In this document: one piece after another, positions 1 through 6,606 of the stretch
Position numbering within the stretch: the stretch's first letter is position 1
Layout of the letters: each line of letters starts with the position of its first letter
Assembly (NCBI RefSeq): GCF_000403435.2
Contig: NZ_KE159703.1
Coordinates: 332,765-396,764 of the forward strand
DNA length: 64,000 nucleotides
Reading direction: 5' to 3'
Origin: Oscillibacter sp. 1-3
Lineage (GTDB): Bacteria > Bacillota > Clostridia > Oscillospirales > Oscillospiraceae
The notes under the pieces: model-generated
Told to the model about the DNA's origin: nothing
The model's database searches: none
Seen by the model: only the letters and a program-made list of their open reading frames with translations
Made by a program: the position numbers and the translations under genes

Positions 1-589
1 GGAGACCCGCCGCCTCCGCGTGGTCCTCGATCTGGTGGACCACCGCGTGAATGCACCGGTGGACCGGGCCGGGGGAGCAGAAGTCGTAGACCGCCGGAGG
101 CGTCCGGTTCCGGGCCGTGGATACGGCTGTGCGGATCAGCTCCTCCACGCCCTCGTTTCTTACGGCGGAGATGGGGACCACAGGGATGCCCAGGGCGGCG
201 GACATGCCCTTGACGTCGACGGTACCGCCGCCGGCGGTGACCTCGTCCATCATGTTCAGGGCCAGCACCATGGGGATGCGCATCTCCAGCAGCTGGAGGG
301 TCAGGTACAGGTTCCGCTCGATGTTGGTGGCGTCCACAATGTTGATGATACCGTCGGGCTTCTGGTTCAGGATAAAGTCCCGGGTGACGATCTCCTCCGG
401 CGTGTAGGGCCGGATGGAGTAGATGCCCGGCAGGTCCACCACCGTGCAGTCCTTCTGTCCCCGGACGGCGCCGGACTTCTGGTCCACCGTCACGCCGGGG
501 AAGTTGCCCACGTGCTGGTTGGAGCCGGTGAGCTGGTTGAACAGGGTGGTCTTGCCGCAGTTTTGGTTGCCGGCCAGGGCGAAGATCAT
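1..589 (-). CDS. feoB: Ferrous iron transporter FeoB, N-terminal part (cut by window edge)
   Basis: Reads leftward off the window, so only about 196 N-terminal residues are present. FeoB is the inner-membrane Fe2+ transporter with a cytosolic G domain. All G motifs are visible in order: GNQNCGKTT (G1, starting at residue 7), DLPG (G3), NMMD (G4) and SAVRNEG (G5). The transmembrane part lies outside the window. The ATG at 589 overlaps the TGA of feoA in an ATGA arrangement, so the two are translationally coupled. G-domain identity is certain; the rest of the protein cannot be judged here. Confidence 0.96.
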   Translation of the reverse strand, partial: MIFALAGNQNCGKTTLFNQLTGSNQHVGNFPGVTVDQKSGAVRGQKDCTVVDLPGIYSIRPYTPEEIVTRDFILNQKPDGIINIVDATNIERNLYLTLQLLEMRIPMVLALNMMDEVTAGGGTVDVKGMSAALGIPVVPISAVRNEGVEELIRTAVSTARNRTPPAVYDFCSPGPVHRCIHAVVHQIEDHAEAAGL

Positions 590-816
590 GATTGCCGCAC
601 CTCCACCTGGATATTCCGGGCGTCCTCCTTCCGCAGGGACAGGGCGTAGCCCCGCACCCGCAGTTCGATGGGGTCGCCCAGGGGGGCGATTTTCTCCACC
701 CGCACCGCGGTCTTGGGAATCAGTCCCATGTCCAGCAGGCGGCAGCGCAGGGCCCCCTGGCCGCCCACGGCGGTGATGACGGCCTCCTGGCCCAAGGGCA
801 GCAGATCCAAGGTCAT
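586..816 (-). CDS. feoA: FeoA, SH3-like ferrous iron transport accessory protein
   Basis: This 76-residue protein has the normal FeoA length. It carries the family's SH3-like beta fold pattern: an LLDMGLIP segment followed by a basic strand, then the I-x-L-R-V-R-G-YALSLRKEDA ending. FeoA is a small cytosolic protein that assists FeoB. The ATG at 816 is preceded by a GGAGGG ribosome site at good spacing. Its stop overlaps the feoB start. No clear Fur box was found upstream, where an inverted-repeat element begins within 30 bases. Confidence 0.95.
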   Translation of the reverse strand: MTLDLLPLGQEAVITAVGGQGALRCRLLDMGLIPKTAVRVEKIAPLGDPIELRVRGYALSLRKEDARNIQVEVRQS

Positions 817-840
817 GTCAGTCCCTCCTATAAGGTCAGA

Positions 841-946
841 GGGCTGTTAGAAAAATGGCAAAACACAGTCCTGGCGCGTTTTTTTCCGCCGAGACTGGGC
901 TGCGTTGTCCTGAAATCTGCCATTCCGCCAGTTTTCAAACGGCCCC
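841..946. repeat. Short inverted-repeat element, divergent member of the AGGCC..GTTTGAAAAA family
   Basis: The left end (GGGCTGTTAGAAAAATGGC) and the inverted right end (GGCCGTTTGAAAACTGGC) are imperfect terminal inverted repeats. The interior keeps a T-run followed by CCGCCG. Two longer relatives lie at 1343-1508 and 12360-12526. It sits directly upstream of feoA and carries no ORF worth calling. Confidence 0.55.
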
Positions 947-958
947 TGGAATTTACTA

Positions 959-1045
959 AGAAGCTGTATCAATCGGAAAAGTGTGCAGATTGGCGAGGAA
1001 AAATTTCCGCTAAGATGCGTGTTTTTGCCCATTGATACAGCTTCT
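959..1045. repeat. 87-bp MITE-like element with 15-bp terminal inverted repeats
   Basis: It begins AGAAGCTGTATCAAT and ends with the exact reverse complement, ATTGATACAGCTTCT. The right half (from TTTCCGCTAAGATG to the end) is closely matched by 21066-21106, which ends a larger element having the same type of end. Non-coding; a non-autonomous mobile element or structured intergenic repeat is the likely explanation. Confidence 0.6.
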
Positions 1046-1342
1046 GATTTTATTAAGCGTACCATGGAACACAGTGTGCGTCAAACTGGGAATTGTCAGA
1101 AAAACGGAGAAAGTTCGACGTCTTTTTCGTATAGTCCGATAGTTTTCCCGTTTTGCCGCCGGAGGGAGGCGTCCTCTTCATGGATTTTATGCGGGTGTGA
1201 TATGCTCTCCATGGGGGAGACAAGGAGAAGAGAGATTCTGTGAAAACTACACGATGAGGGGCGTTTTTTGGCCATAAGCAATCAAGTGGAAGCTGAATGA
1301 AAACTGTGCCCAGTAAGGGAATATCTTGTTGGGAACGGGAGG
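1046..1342. other. Intergenic stretch with no recognisable gene
   Basis: About 300 AT-richer bases between two inverted-repeat elements. Short open frames exist on both strands but lack ribosome sites, codon bias and any recognisable domain. I see no RNA gene here. Confidence 0.5.
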
Positions 1343-1508
1343 TTAGGCCCTGTTTGAAAAAAGACAAAACGCCCAAACGGTGGATCTTGATCCGCCACTC
1401 TGCGATAAATTTTCTTGCCGGGCGTCAGCCCGCCTGCAAAAATTTGCCTTGATTGGCGAAAACATCTCTCGCCGTTGGGTATTCCGCCATTTTTCAAACA
1501 AGGCCTAA
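1343..1508. repeat. 166-bp inverted-repeat element, copy A
   Basis: Left end TTAGGCCCTGTTTGAAAAA; right end TTTTTCAAACAAGGCCTAA, which is its inverted partner with one mismatch. The interior matches the element at 12360-12526: both have AAAACGCCCAA, a CCGCC block and a TTGCCTTGA..GGC..AAA..TCTCTCGCCG segment. Ends near TA suggest a TA-type target. No transposase inside, so it would be non-autonomous. Confidence 0.75.
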
Positions 1509-1534
1509 AGCGGCAGTTAAGTACTGCTCTAATT

Positions 1535-1905
1535 ACAATAAATACTATAAAGAGACGGCAGCCAAATTCAATTATACTTATTCAGTGTAAACTGGATAAT
1601 TGCCAAATACGGCTGAATGATCTGGACTGGAAATTGCAGGATGCAAAGCAAAAATGTGAGTTATTGAAAGAACGTAGGATACCAATTGGGGTCATGGAAC
1701 CTGTCCGAGGTGGTAGATTGGCAAACGTACCGGAGCGTTATGAGTCAAAAATGAGAATCATTCGTCCGGAAGAAAGTACGGCTGCCTGGGCGTTCCATTG
1801 GGTGCAAACTATACCGGATGCCGTTATTGCTGTGATAGTTGTCCGGCTGGTTTGGATATTCCAAAACGCCTGAACTTATATAATGATTTGTGCATTGCGC
1901 ACTCT
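1535..1905 (+). pseudogene. Decayed aldo/keto reductase with C-terminal 4Fe-4S tail
   Basis: One frame (about 1610-1835) reads as the C-terminal barrel part of a ferredoxin-tailed aldo/keto reductase: DWKLQDAKQKCELL, then IPIGVMEPVRGGRLANVPE, then RPEESTAAWAFHWVQ. A second frame, shifted by one and overlapping at the same bases (about 1798-1905), gives GANYTGCRYCCDSCPAGLDIP, the cysteine-rich iron-sulfur tail of the same family. The barrel end that should lie between them is missing, so an internal deletion plus frameshift has fused the remains. There is no start codon or intact N-terminus. The stretch has much lower GC than neighbouring genes. The family call is firm; how the gene decayed is inferred. 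Confidence 0.75.
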
Positions 1906-1923
1906 ATGGCAATGACCTCCCAA

Positions 1924-1983
1924 GAGAACATTTGTCAAGGGGGATTTCACCCAAAAGATGAAGTCCCCCCGATAAACTGGAAT
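1924..1983. repeat. Cassette left boundary with hairpin, copy 1
   Basis: A 27-base block starting GAGAACATTTGTCAAG and ending GGATTTCAC is identical to 20515-20541. It is followed by the other arm of a G5/C5 hairpin and then TAAACTGGAA. The hairpin lies just after the stop of the leftward DUF4177 gene, so it may terminate that transcript. Confidence 0.7.
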
Positions 1984-2160
1984 TTATTCAATTTCCTTTT
2001 TTAGAAAAAAGAAACCATCCATGCGCTGAACAAGTTCCCAACCATCAGCTCCCAATTCATTTAATTGTGTTTCAAACTCCTGCGCAACCTTTTCATATTG
2101 CTTTGTACTTACAGCTAAAGCAGTTGCGATTGTTAGTACTTTATACTCATATTTTTTCAC
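1984..2160 (-). CDS. Small DUF4177-like protein
   Basis: 58 residues from a GTG start at 2160. The start is chosen because GGAGGT lies 8 bases upstream and the product then begins VKKYEYKVLTI, the usual N-terminus of DUF4177 proteins (K-x-YEYK-V). The middle and end keep the family's L..LGADGWELVQ..DGFFFLKK pattern. The family has no established function. A TATACT / TTGAAT promoter reading towards the gene lies in the adjoining repeat. Base composition is AT-rich compared with the chromosome around it, suggesting acquisition. Both flanks are repeated around an unrelated gene at 20.5-21.0 kb. Confidence 0.75.
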   Translation of the reverse strand: MKKYEYKVLTIATALAVSTKQYEKVAQEFETQLNELGADGWELVQRMDGFFFLKKEIE

Positions 2161-2186
2161 TTGAAGATACCTCCATGCAAATACCG

Positions 2187-2350
2187 ATTTGTTACAAGCC
2201 AAGTATACCACCAATGGGAATGACATTCAACCCTCATTTACAGGTGCTGATAGTAGTAGCAAGCAATGCCCCGGTATATACCCGGCGCAGCTTGTTGGGG
2301 GCCGATGGCCCCCAAGCTCCCGGTGCATCGGTGCAGCTCCGCCCGATGCA
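2187..2350. repeat. Cassette right boundary carrying a leftward promoter, copy 1
   Basis: Aligns along its whole length to about 20867-21023, including AGTATACCACCAATG, AGCAAGCAATGC and GCAGCTCCGCCCGATGC. On the minus strand the conserved part gives TTGAAT, 17 bases, TATACT with a TGG extension, pointing into the DUF4177 gene. GC changes sharply within the block. I see no conserved protein on either strand. Confidence 0.7.
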
Positions 2351-2616
2351 CAAGCCGCCGATGGCGTCTGCTGGCCTGTCCATACTGGGCAGAGAAGGGA
2401 CGCCCGGCCTTCCTCGGAGAATGCACGGCTGCCGGAGGCAGTACCACCGCCCGCTTCCGAGTGGTGAGTAAGTGCGCTCTTAGCAGAGGGCCGACAAAGA
2501 GAACGGAGCGCCCAGGTCATCCCCGGACGCTCCCCCCTTCGGTTCCCTCCTGCTGGTCGATCACCGCCTTTCCGGCCTATGCCATTCTGCCACAAATGAA
2601 CCGCAGTCAATGTAAT
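2351..2616. other. Intergenic stretch with no recognisable gene
   Basis: GC-rich and full of short inverted segments, but it shows no family match, no credible ribosome site and no known RNA motif. It may be debris belonging with the flanking repeats. Confidence 0.4.
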
Positions 2617-2838
2617 GTAGTGGCCTGGTGAAACCACCCTTTATGCATTACATCACAGTTAAAGAAACTACAACCCTCGGCTTGTATTGCCTGCAATGCC
2701 TGTGAAACGGTGTGCCCCCAAAGATTGAAAATTCCTCGGTTGCTCCGTGAGTGTATGAACCAATTAAATAAGGAAAATGAAGGCAGTTTCACAATAATTG
2801 CCAAAGGAATACGTTCAAAGTTGGCATTTCAACAGTGA
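2617..2838 (+). pseudogene. Fragment of an oxidoreductase iron-sulfur C-terminus
   Basis: The frame ending at the TGA at 2836-2838 contains SACIACNACETVCPQRLKIP followed by RLLRECM, a four-cysteine ferredoxin-like motif of the kind ending aldo/keto reductases and related flavo/iron-sulfur oxidoreductases. It has a stop upstream near 2631 and no start, so only the tail survives. The following bases to about 2975 hold another short open frame ending before the thrS promoter, with no recognisable product. Confidence 0.6.
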
Positions 2839-2988
2839 ACGGGAATGATAGAGGTCATAAAAGAGATCTTCTGAGATATTATCCGGTGTCAACATCAACC
2901 AGAGATAGCCTTGATTACCTGGTACTTGCTGGCGGAAAGCCCGTTAAGCTGCGATTTATCAGTATTCGCCTGTAATTCACACGAAACC

Positions 2989-3017
2989 TTGACATTTCCC
3001 CCGTAGAATGATATAGT
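2989..3017 (+). promoter_or_regulatory. Sigma-A promoter of the thrS leader
   Basis: TTGACA (2989-2994), a 17-base spacer, and TATAGT (3012-3017). Transcription would start near 3024, just before the T-box leader. Confidence 0.85.
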
Positions 3018-3029
3018 ACCACCTGAAAT

Positions 3030-3268
3030 CAGCGTTGACGGAGAAGAAACCGCGATGCGCCGCGCAGAGAGGGGCCCGTTTGGTGCGAGGGCCCTGCGGC
3101 AGGCGGCGGCTGTACCACTCCCGAGCCGCCCGGGATGACCGGGACGTCTGCCGCACGTTACAGCGGATACGAGCGGCGGCCTCCTCCGCGGGGCCGCAAG
3201 CAGGGTGGAACCGTGGAATGCGACTTTCGTATCCCACCCCTGAGAACATCAGGGGCGGGATTTTTTTA
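3030..3268 (+). promoter_or_regulatory. Threonine T-box riboswitch with terminator
   Basis: Several T-box landmarks appear in order. There is an apical-loop sequence GGTGCGAG (3082-3089), then a probable specifier codon ACC followed by A (3114-3117), which fits threonine. The antiterminator T-box AGGGTGGAACCG follows at 3202-3213. The terminator is a strong hairpin (3231-3261, arms ATCCCaCCCCTGA / TCAGGGGcGGGAT) followed by seven T. Uncharged tRNA-Thr should favour the antiterminator and allow thrS transcription. T-box and terminator are certain; the specifier position is read by eye. Confidence 0.93.
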
Positions 3269-3299
3269 TCCATTGCCCCAGAATACAAGGAGGACTACC

Positions 3300-5060
3300 A
3301 TGAGCGAGGAAAACAATCTCTATACCTTTGACAACGAGACTTACCGCAAGACCTACTGGCACACCTGCTCCCACGTGCTGGCCCAGGCCATGAAGCGGCT
3401 CCACCCCGAGGTGAAGCTGGCCATCGGCCCCAGCATCGACAACGGCTTCTACTACGACTTCGACACCCCGGAGCCCTTTTCCGAGACCCAGCTGGAGGAG
3501 CTGGAGGCCGAGATGCGCAAGATCTGCAAGGAGAAGCTGAAACTGGAGCGGTTCGAGCTGCCCCGGGAAGAGGCCGTGAAGTTCATGGAGGAGAAGGGCG
3601 AGCCCTATAAGGTGGAGCTCATCAACGACCTGCCCGAGGACGCCGTCATCAGCTTCTACAAGCAGGGCGAGTTCACGGATCTTTGCGCCGGACCCCACCT
3701 GGACTCCACCGGCCGCATCAAAGGCAACGCCATCAAGCTCACCGCCTGCAACGCCGCCTACTGGCGGGGCGACTCCAGCCGGGAGACCCTCCAGCGGATC
3801 TACGGCGTGGCCTTCCCCAAGAAGGACGAGCTGGATGAGTACCTCCAGCGCATTGAAGAGGCCAAGCGCCGGGACCACCGGAAGCTGGGCAGGGAACTGG
3901 GGCTCTTCATGATGGCCGAGGAGGGCCCGGGCTTCCCCTTCTTCCTGCCCAAGGGCATGGTGCTGAAGAATACCCTCCTGGACTACTGGCGGCAGTGCCA
4001 CAAGCGGTACGGCTATGTGGAGATCGCCACCCCCATCATCCTCAACCAGGACCTCTGGCACCGCTCCGGCCACTGGGACCACTACAAGGACAATATGTAC
4101 ACCACTGTCATTGACGGGGAGGACTACGCCGTCAAGCCCATGAACTGTCCCGGCGGCATGCTGGTGTACAAAAGCGAGCCCCACTCCTACCGGGATCTCC
4201 CCCTGCGCATGGCGGAGCTGGGTCTGGTGCACCGGCATGAAATGAGCGGCGCGCTCCACGGCCTCTTCCGGGTCCGCTGCTTCACCCAGGACGACGCCCA
4301 TATCTTCATGACCCCGGACCAGATGAAAGACGAGATCAAAAATGTGGTGAAGCTCTTTGACGAGATCTACTCCACCTTTGGCCTGACCTATCAGATCGAG
4401 CTTTCCACTATGCCCGAGGACCACATGGGCGACGAGGCCGTCTGGAAGTTCGCCGAGGACACGCTCCAGGCCGCCATCACCGAGATGGGCAAAGACTTCA
4501 TCATCAACGCCGGAGACGGCGCTTTCTACGGCCCCAAGCTGGACTTCCACCTGTCCGACTCTCTGGGCCGCACCTGGCAGTGCGGCACCATCCAGCTGGA
4601 TATGCAGATGCCCGAGCGTTTTGAGCTGGAATACGTGGGCGAGGACGGTGAGAAGCACCGGCCCATTATGATTCATCGGGCCCTCCTGGGCTCCATCGAG
4701 CGGTTTATCGGCGTCATCACCGAGCACTTCGCCGGGGCATTCCCCACCTGGCTGGCCCCCGTGCAGGTGAAGGTCCTCACCGTCACCGAGCGGGCGGACG
4801 GTTATGCCGCCGAGATCGCCGCGGGGCTGGACAAGGCGGGCTTCCGGGCGGAGACCGACGCGCGCAACGAAAAGATCGGCAAGAAGATTCGGGAGGCCAC
4901 CCTGGAGAAGACCCCCTATATGCTGGTGGTGGGCGACCGGGATATCGAGAACAAGACCGTCTCCGTCCGCCACCGCAGCGGCGAGGACCTGGGCGCCATG
5001 ACGATGGACCAGTTCTTGGAGCTGCTGGGCAGGGAAGTGGATACCAAGGAGCGGAAATAA
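3300..5060 (+). CDS. thrS: Threonyl-tRNA synthetase lacking the TGS domain
   Basis: 586 residues; charges tRNA-Thr with threonine in the cytosol. The ATG at 3300 has AAGGAGGA upstream. The editing domain begins almost at once with HTCSHVLAQAMKRLHP, and its second metal-type motif DLCAGPHL follows near residue 130. The class II catalytic core shows MNCPGGM (motif 2 region), RHEMSGALHGLFRVR, and motif 3 around HRALLGSIERFIG. The C-terminal anticodon domain runs from about residue 485. Usual bacterial ThrRS is about 640 residues because of an N-terminal TGS domain, which is absent here. The frame upstream has no good start or TGS-like sequence, so the short form is real. Regulated by the T-box leader. 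Confidence 0.97.
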   Translation: MSEENNLYTFDNETYRKTYWHTCSHVLAQAMKRLHPEVKLAIGPSIDNGFYYDFDTPEPFSETQLEELEAEMRKICKEKLKLERFELPREEAVKFMEEKGEPYKVELINDLPEDAVISFYKQGEFTDLCAGPHLDSTGRIKGNAIKLTACNAAYWRGDSSRETLQRIYGVAFPKKDELDEYLQRIEEAKRRDHRKLGRELGLFMMAEEGPGFPFFLPKGMVLKNTLLDYWRQCHKRYGYVEIATPIILNQDLWHRSGHWDHYKDNMYTTVIDGEDYAVKPMNCPGGMLVYKSEPHSYRDLPLRMAELGLVHRHEMSGALHGLFRVRCFTQDDAHIFMTPDQMKDEIKNVVKLFDEIYSTFGLTYQIELSTMPEDHMGDEAVWKFAEDTLQAAITEMGKDFIINAGDGAFYGPKLDFHLSDSLGRTWQCGTIQLDMQMPERFELEYVGEDGEKHRPIMIHRALLGSIERFIGVITEHFAGAFPTWLAPVQVKVLTVTERADGYAAEIAAGLDKAGFRAETDARNEKIGKKIREATLEKTPYMLVVGDRDIENKTVSVRHRSGEDLGAMTMDQFLELLGREVDTKERK

Positions 5061-5077
5061 CAAAAGCGAATCTTGAA

Positions 5078-5104
5078 GAGGCGCGGGCAAATTGCCCGCG
5101 CCTC
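5078..5104 (+). terminator. Hairpin after thrS, possible weak terminator
   Basis: Perfect arms GAGGCGCGGGCAA / TTGCCCGCGCCTC immediately after thrS. There is no T-run after it, so intrinsic termination would be inefficient. The rest of the gap to the TAXI gene (5105-5360) shows no gene. Confidence 0.5.
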
Positions 5105-5360
5105 CGTCTATCCAAAAACCAAAACAAAAGCGCTGAGCGGGAGTGGGGGACTGCGAGGGGGCTGGAGCCCCTTTGCGCGGAATCGAATGTCTGCGGCGCA
5201 GTTTTCAAACGGTTGTCAAAAAAGGGAGAAATTTCCTGCTCTGAGAGGGACGGACGGGCAAAATTTGCAGGATTTCTGTGACAGTAATGCAAAACGGGAA
5301 GTAAAATGAAGGAATGACAGTGCAAACTTGCAGAAAAGGACTGAAAAGTCAAAAATGTAC

Positions 5361-5389
5361 TTGAAAAATGAAGGAGTACAAGTTATAAT
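5361..5389 (+). promoter_or_regulatory. Sigma-A promoter of the TAXI-TRAP operon
   Basis: TTGAAA (5361-5366), a 17-base spacer, and a perfect TATAAT (5384-5389), 50 bases before the binding-protein start. Confidence 0.85.
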
Positions 5390-5438
5390 ATTCAGCACAG
5401 GCAAGTCTGTGTATCAAAATAGGAAAAGAGGATTTGAG

Positions 5439-6446
5439 ATGAAAAAGATTCTGTCTCTTCTGCTGGCCGTCATGATGATGGTCACCGTGCTGGCCGCCTG
5501 CGGCGGCGGCAATTCCGGCAGCGGCGACGCCGGCAATGGCGCGGCCGCCGTGGATACCAACACCGTGGCCGTGGGCGCCGTGGTCATCGCCCGGGACGAC
5601 GTGCCCGAGGACGACATTTACGCCTTTGTGTCCACGATCTTTGAGAACAAGGACGCCATCACCGAGCAGCACGCCAAGGGCGGCGAGCTGGACCTGGACT
5701 TCGCGTCCTCCGTCACCTCCGTGCCCTATCACCCCGGCGCGGCGAAGTACTTCGCTGAAAAGGGCAAGGACGTGGCCTCCGTGAAGGACGGCGCCGGCAC
5801 GGGCAGCTCCAAGGCCCTGACCTTCGGCACCGGCGGCGAGTCCGGCACCTATTACGGCTTCGGCGGCGTGCTCTCCAGCTATGTCTCCAACAACACCGGC
5901 GTCTCCGTCACCGCCGTCACCTCCGGCGGCTCCAAGGCCAACATCGAGGATCTGGCCGCCGGCGATGTGCAGCTGGCCTTTGTCCAGTCCGACGTGATGA
6001 GCTACGGCTACAACGGCGAGCGTCTTTTTGACAGCAAGGTGGATAATTTCTCCGTAGTGGCTGCGCTGTACATGGAGCAGGTCCAGATCGTCACCACCAA
6101 TCCCGACATCAAGTCCGTGGCGGATCTTGCCGGCAAGTCCGTTTCCATCGGCGACCGGGGCTCCGGCGTTTGGTTCAACGCGGTGGATGTTCTGGGCGCC
6201 TACGGCATTGATCCCGACACCGGCATCAGCCCCGTCTACCAGGGCTTCAGCGACAGTGCCGACAGCCTGAAGGACGGCAAGATTGACGCCGCATTTGTGG
6301 TGGCCGGCGCGCCCACCACCGCCATCGTGGACCTGGCCACCGCCAAGCCCGTGTATCTGGTGAGCCTGGACGAGGAGCACACCAGCAACCTGCTGGCCGC
6401 CTCCCCCTATTACAGCGCCTATACCATTCCCGCCGGGACCTACTGA
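5439..6446 (+). CDS. TAXI-family TRAP solute-binding lipoprotein, apparently circularly permuted
   Basis: 335 residues with a lipoprotein signal (MKKILSLLLAVMMM..) and lipobox LAAC, cysteine at residue 21. It should sit on the outer face of the membrane and hand solute to the TRAP permease encoded downstream. Family order is unusual. Residues about 38-110 (TNTVAVGAVVIARDDVPEDD, later FVSTIFENKDAITEQHAKG and SVPYHPGAAKYFAEKG) are the segment that normally ends TAXI proteins. Residues about 126-335 start with LTFGTGGESGTYYGFGGVLS, normally the mature N-terminus, and stop at AYTIPAGTY, where the moved segment normally follows. A short GAGTGSS linker joins the two. The call as TAXI is firm; permutation is inferred from recall of the family. 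Confidence 0.93.
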   Translation: MKKILSLLLAVMMMVTVLAACGGGNSGSGDAGNGAAAVDTNTVAVGAVVIARDDVPEDDIYAFVSTIFENKDAITEQHAKGGELDLDFASSVTSVPYHPGAAKYFAEKGKDVASVKDGAGTGSSKALTFGTGGESGTYYGFGGVLSSYVSNNTGVSVTAVTSGGSKANIEDLAAGDVQLAFVQSDVMSYGYNGERLFDSKVDNFSVVAALYMEQVQIVTTNPDIKSVADLAGKSVSIGDRGSGVWFNAVDVLGAYGIDPDTGISPVYQGFSDSADSLKDGKIDAAFVVAGAPTTAIVDLATAKPVYLVSLDEEHTSNLLAASPYYSAYTIPAGTY

Positions 6447-6499
6447 GCGGGGGTGCTCAGGGAGCGTTAAGATTCCCAGTCCGGAAGGGATTCCATCCG

Positions 6500-6526
6500 G
6501 CAAGGGCCGCATTTCGCGGCCCTTGC
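6500..6526 (+). terminator. Intercistronic hairpin between binding protein and permease
   Basis: GCAAGGGCCGC / GCGGCCCTTGC hairpin with no T-run. It may stabilise or partly terminate the upstream message so that the binding protein is made in excess of the permease, a common arrangement in transport operons. The role is inferred. Confidence 0.5.
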
Positions 6527-6606
6527 TGTGTTGAAAGGGCGGCGAAGCCTCCGCTTTACGCCTTTTCAAAACAGCAAGAGAAATTCGATCAAGGAGGTTT
6601 CACCCA

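Noticed and set aside
983-1376. Overlapping short open frames on both strands
   Set aside because: No ribosome site, no family resemblance, and they run through inverted-repeat elements.
2227-2637. 136-codon minus-strand frame
   Set aside because: Runs through the cassette boundary repeat; composition follows base content and the copy at 20.9 kb does not keep the frame.
5105-5360. Possible small gene between thrS and the TAXI operon
   Set aside because: The open frame ends in sequence that includes the promoter and lacks a ribosome site; the translation has no recognisable pattern.
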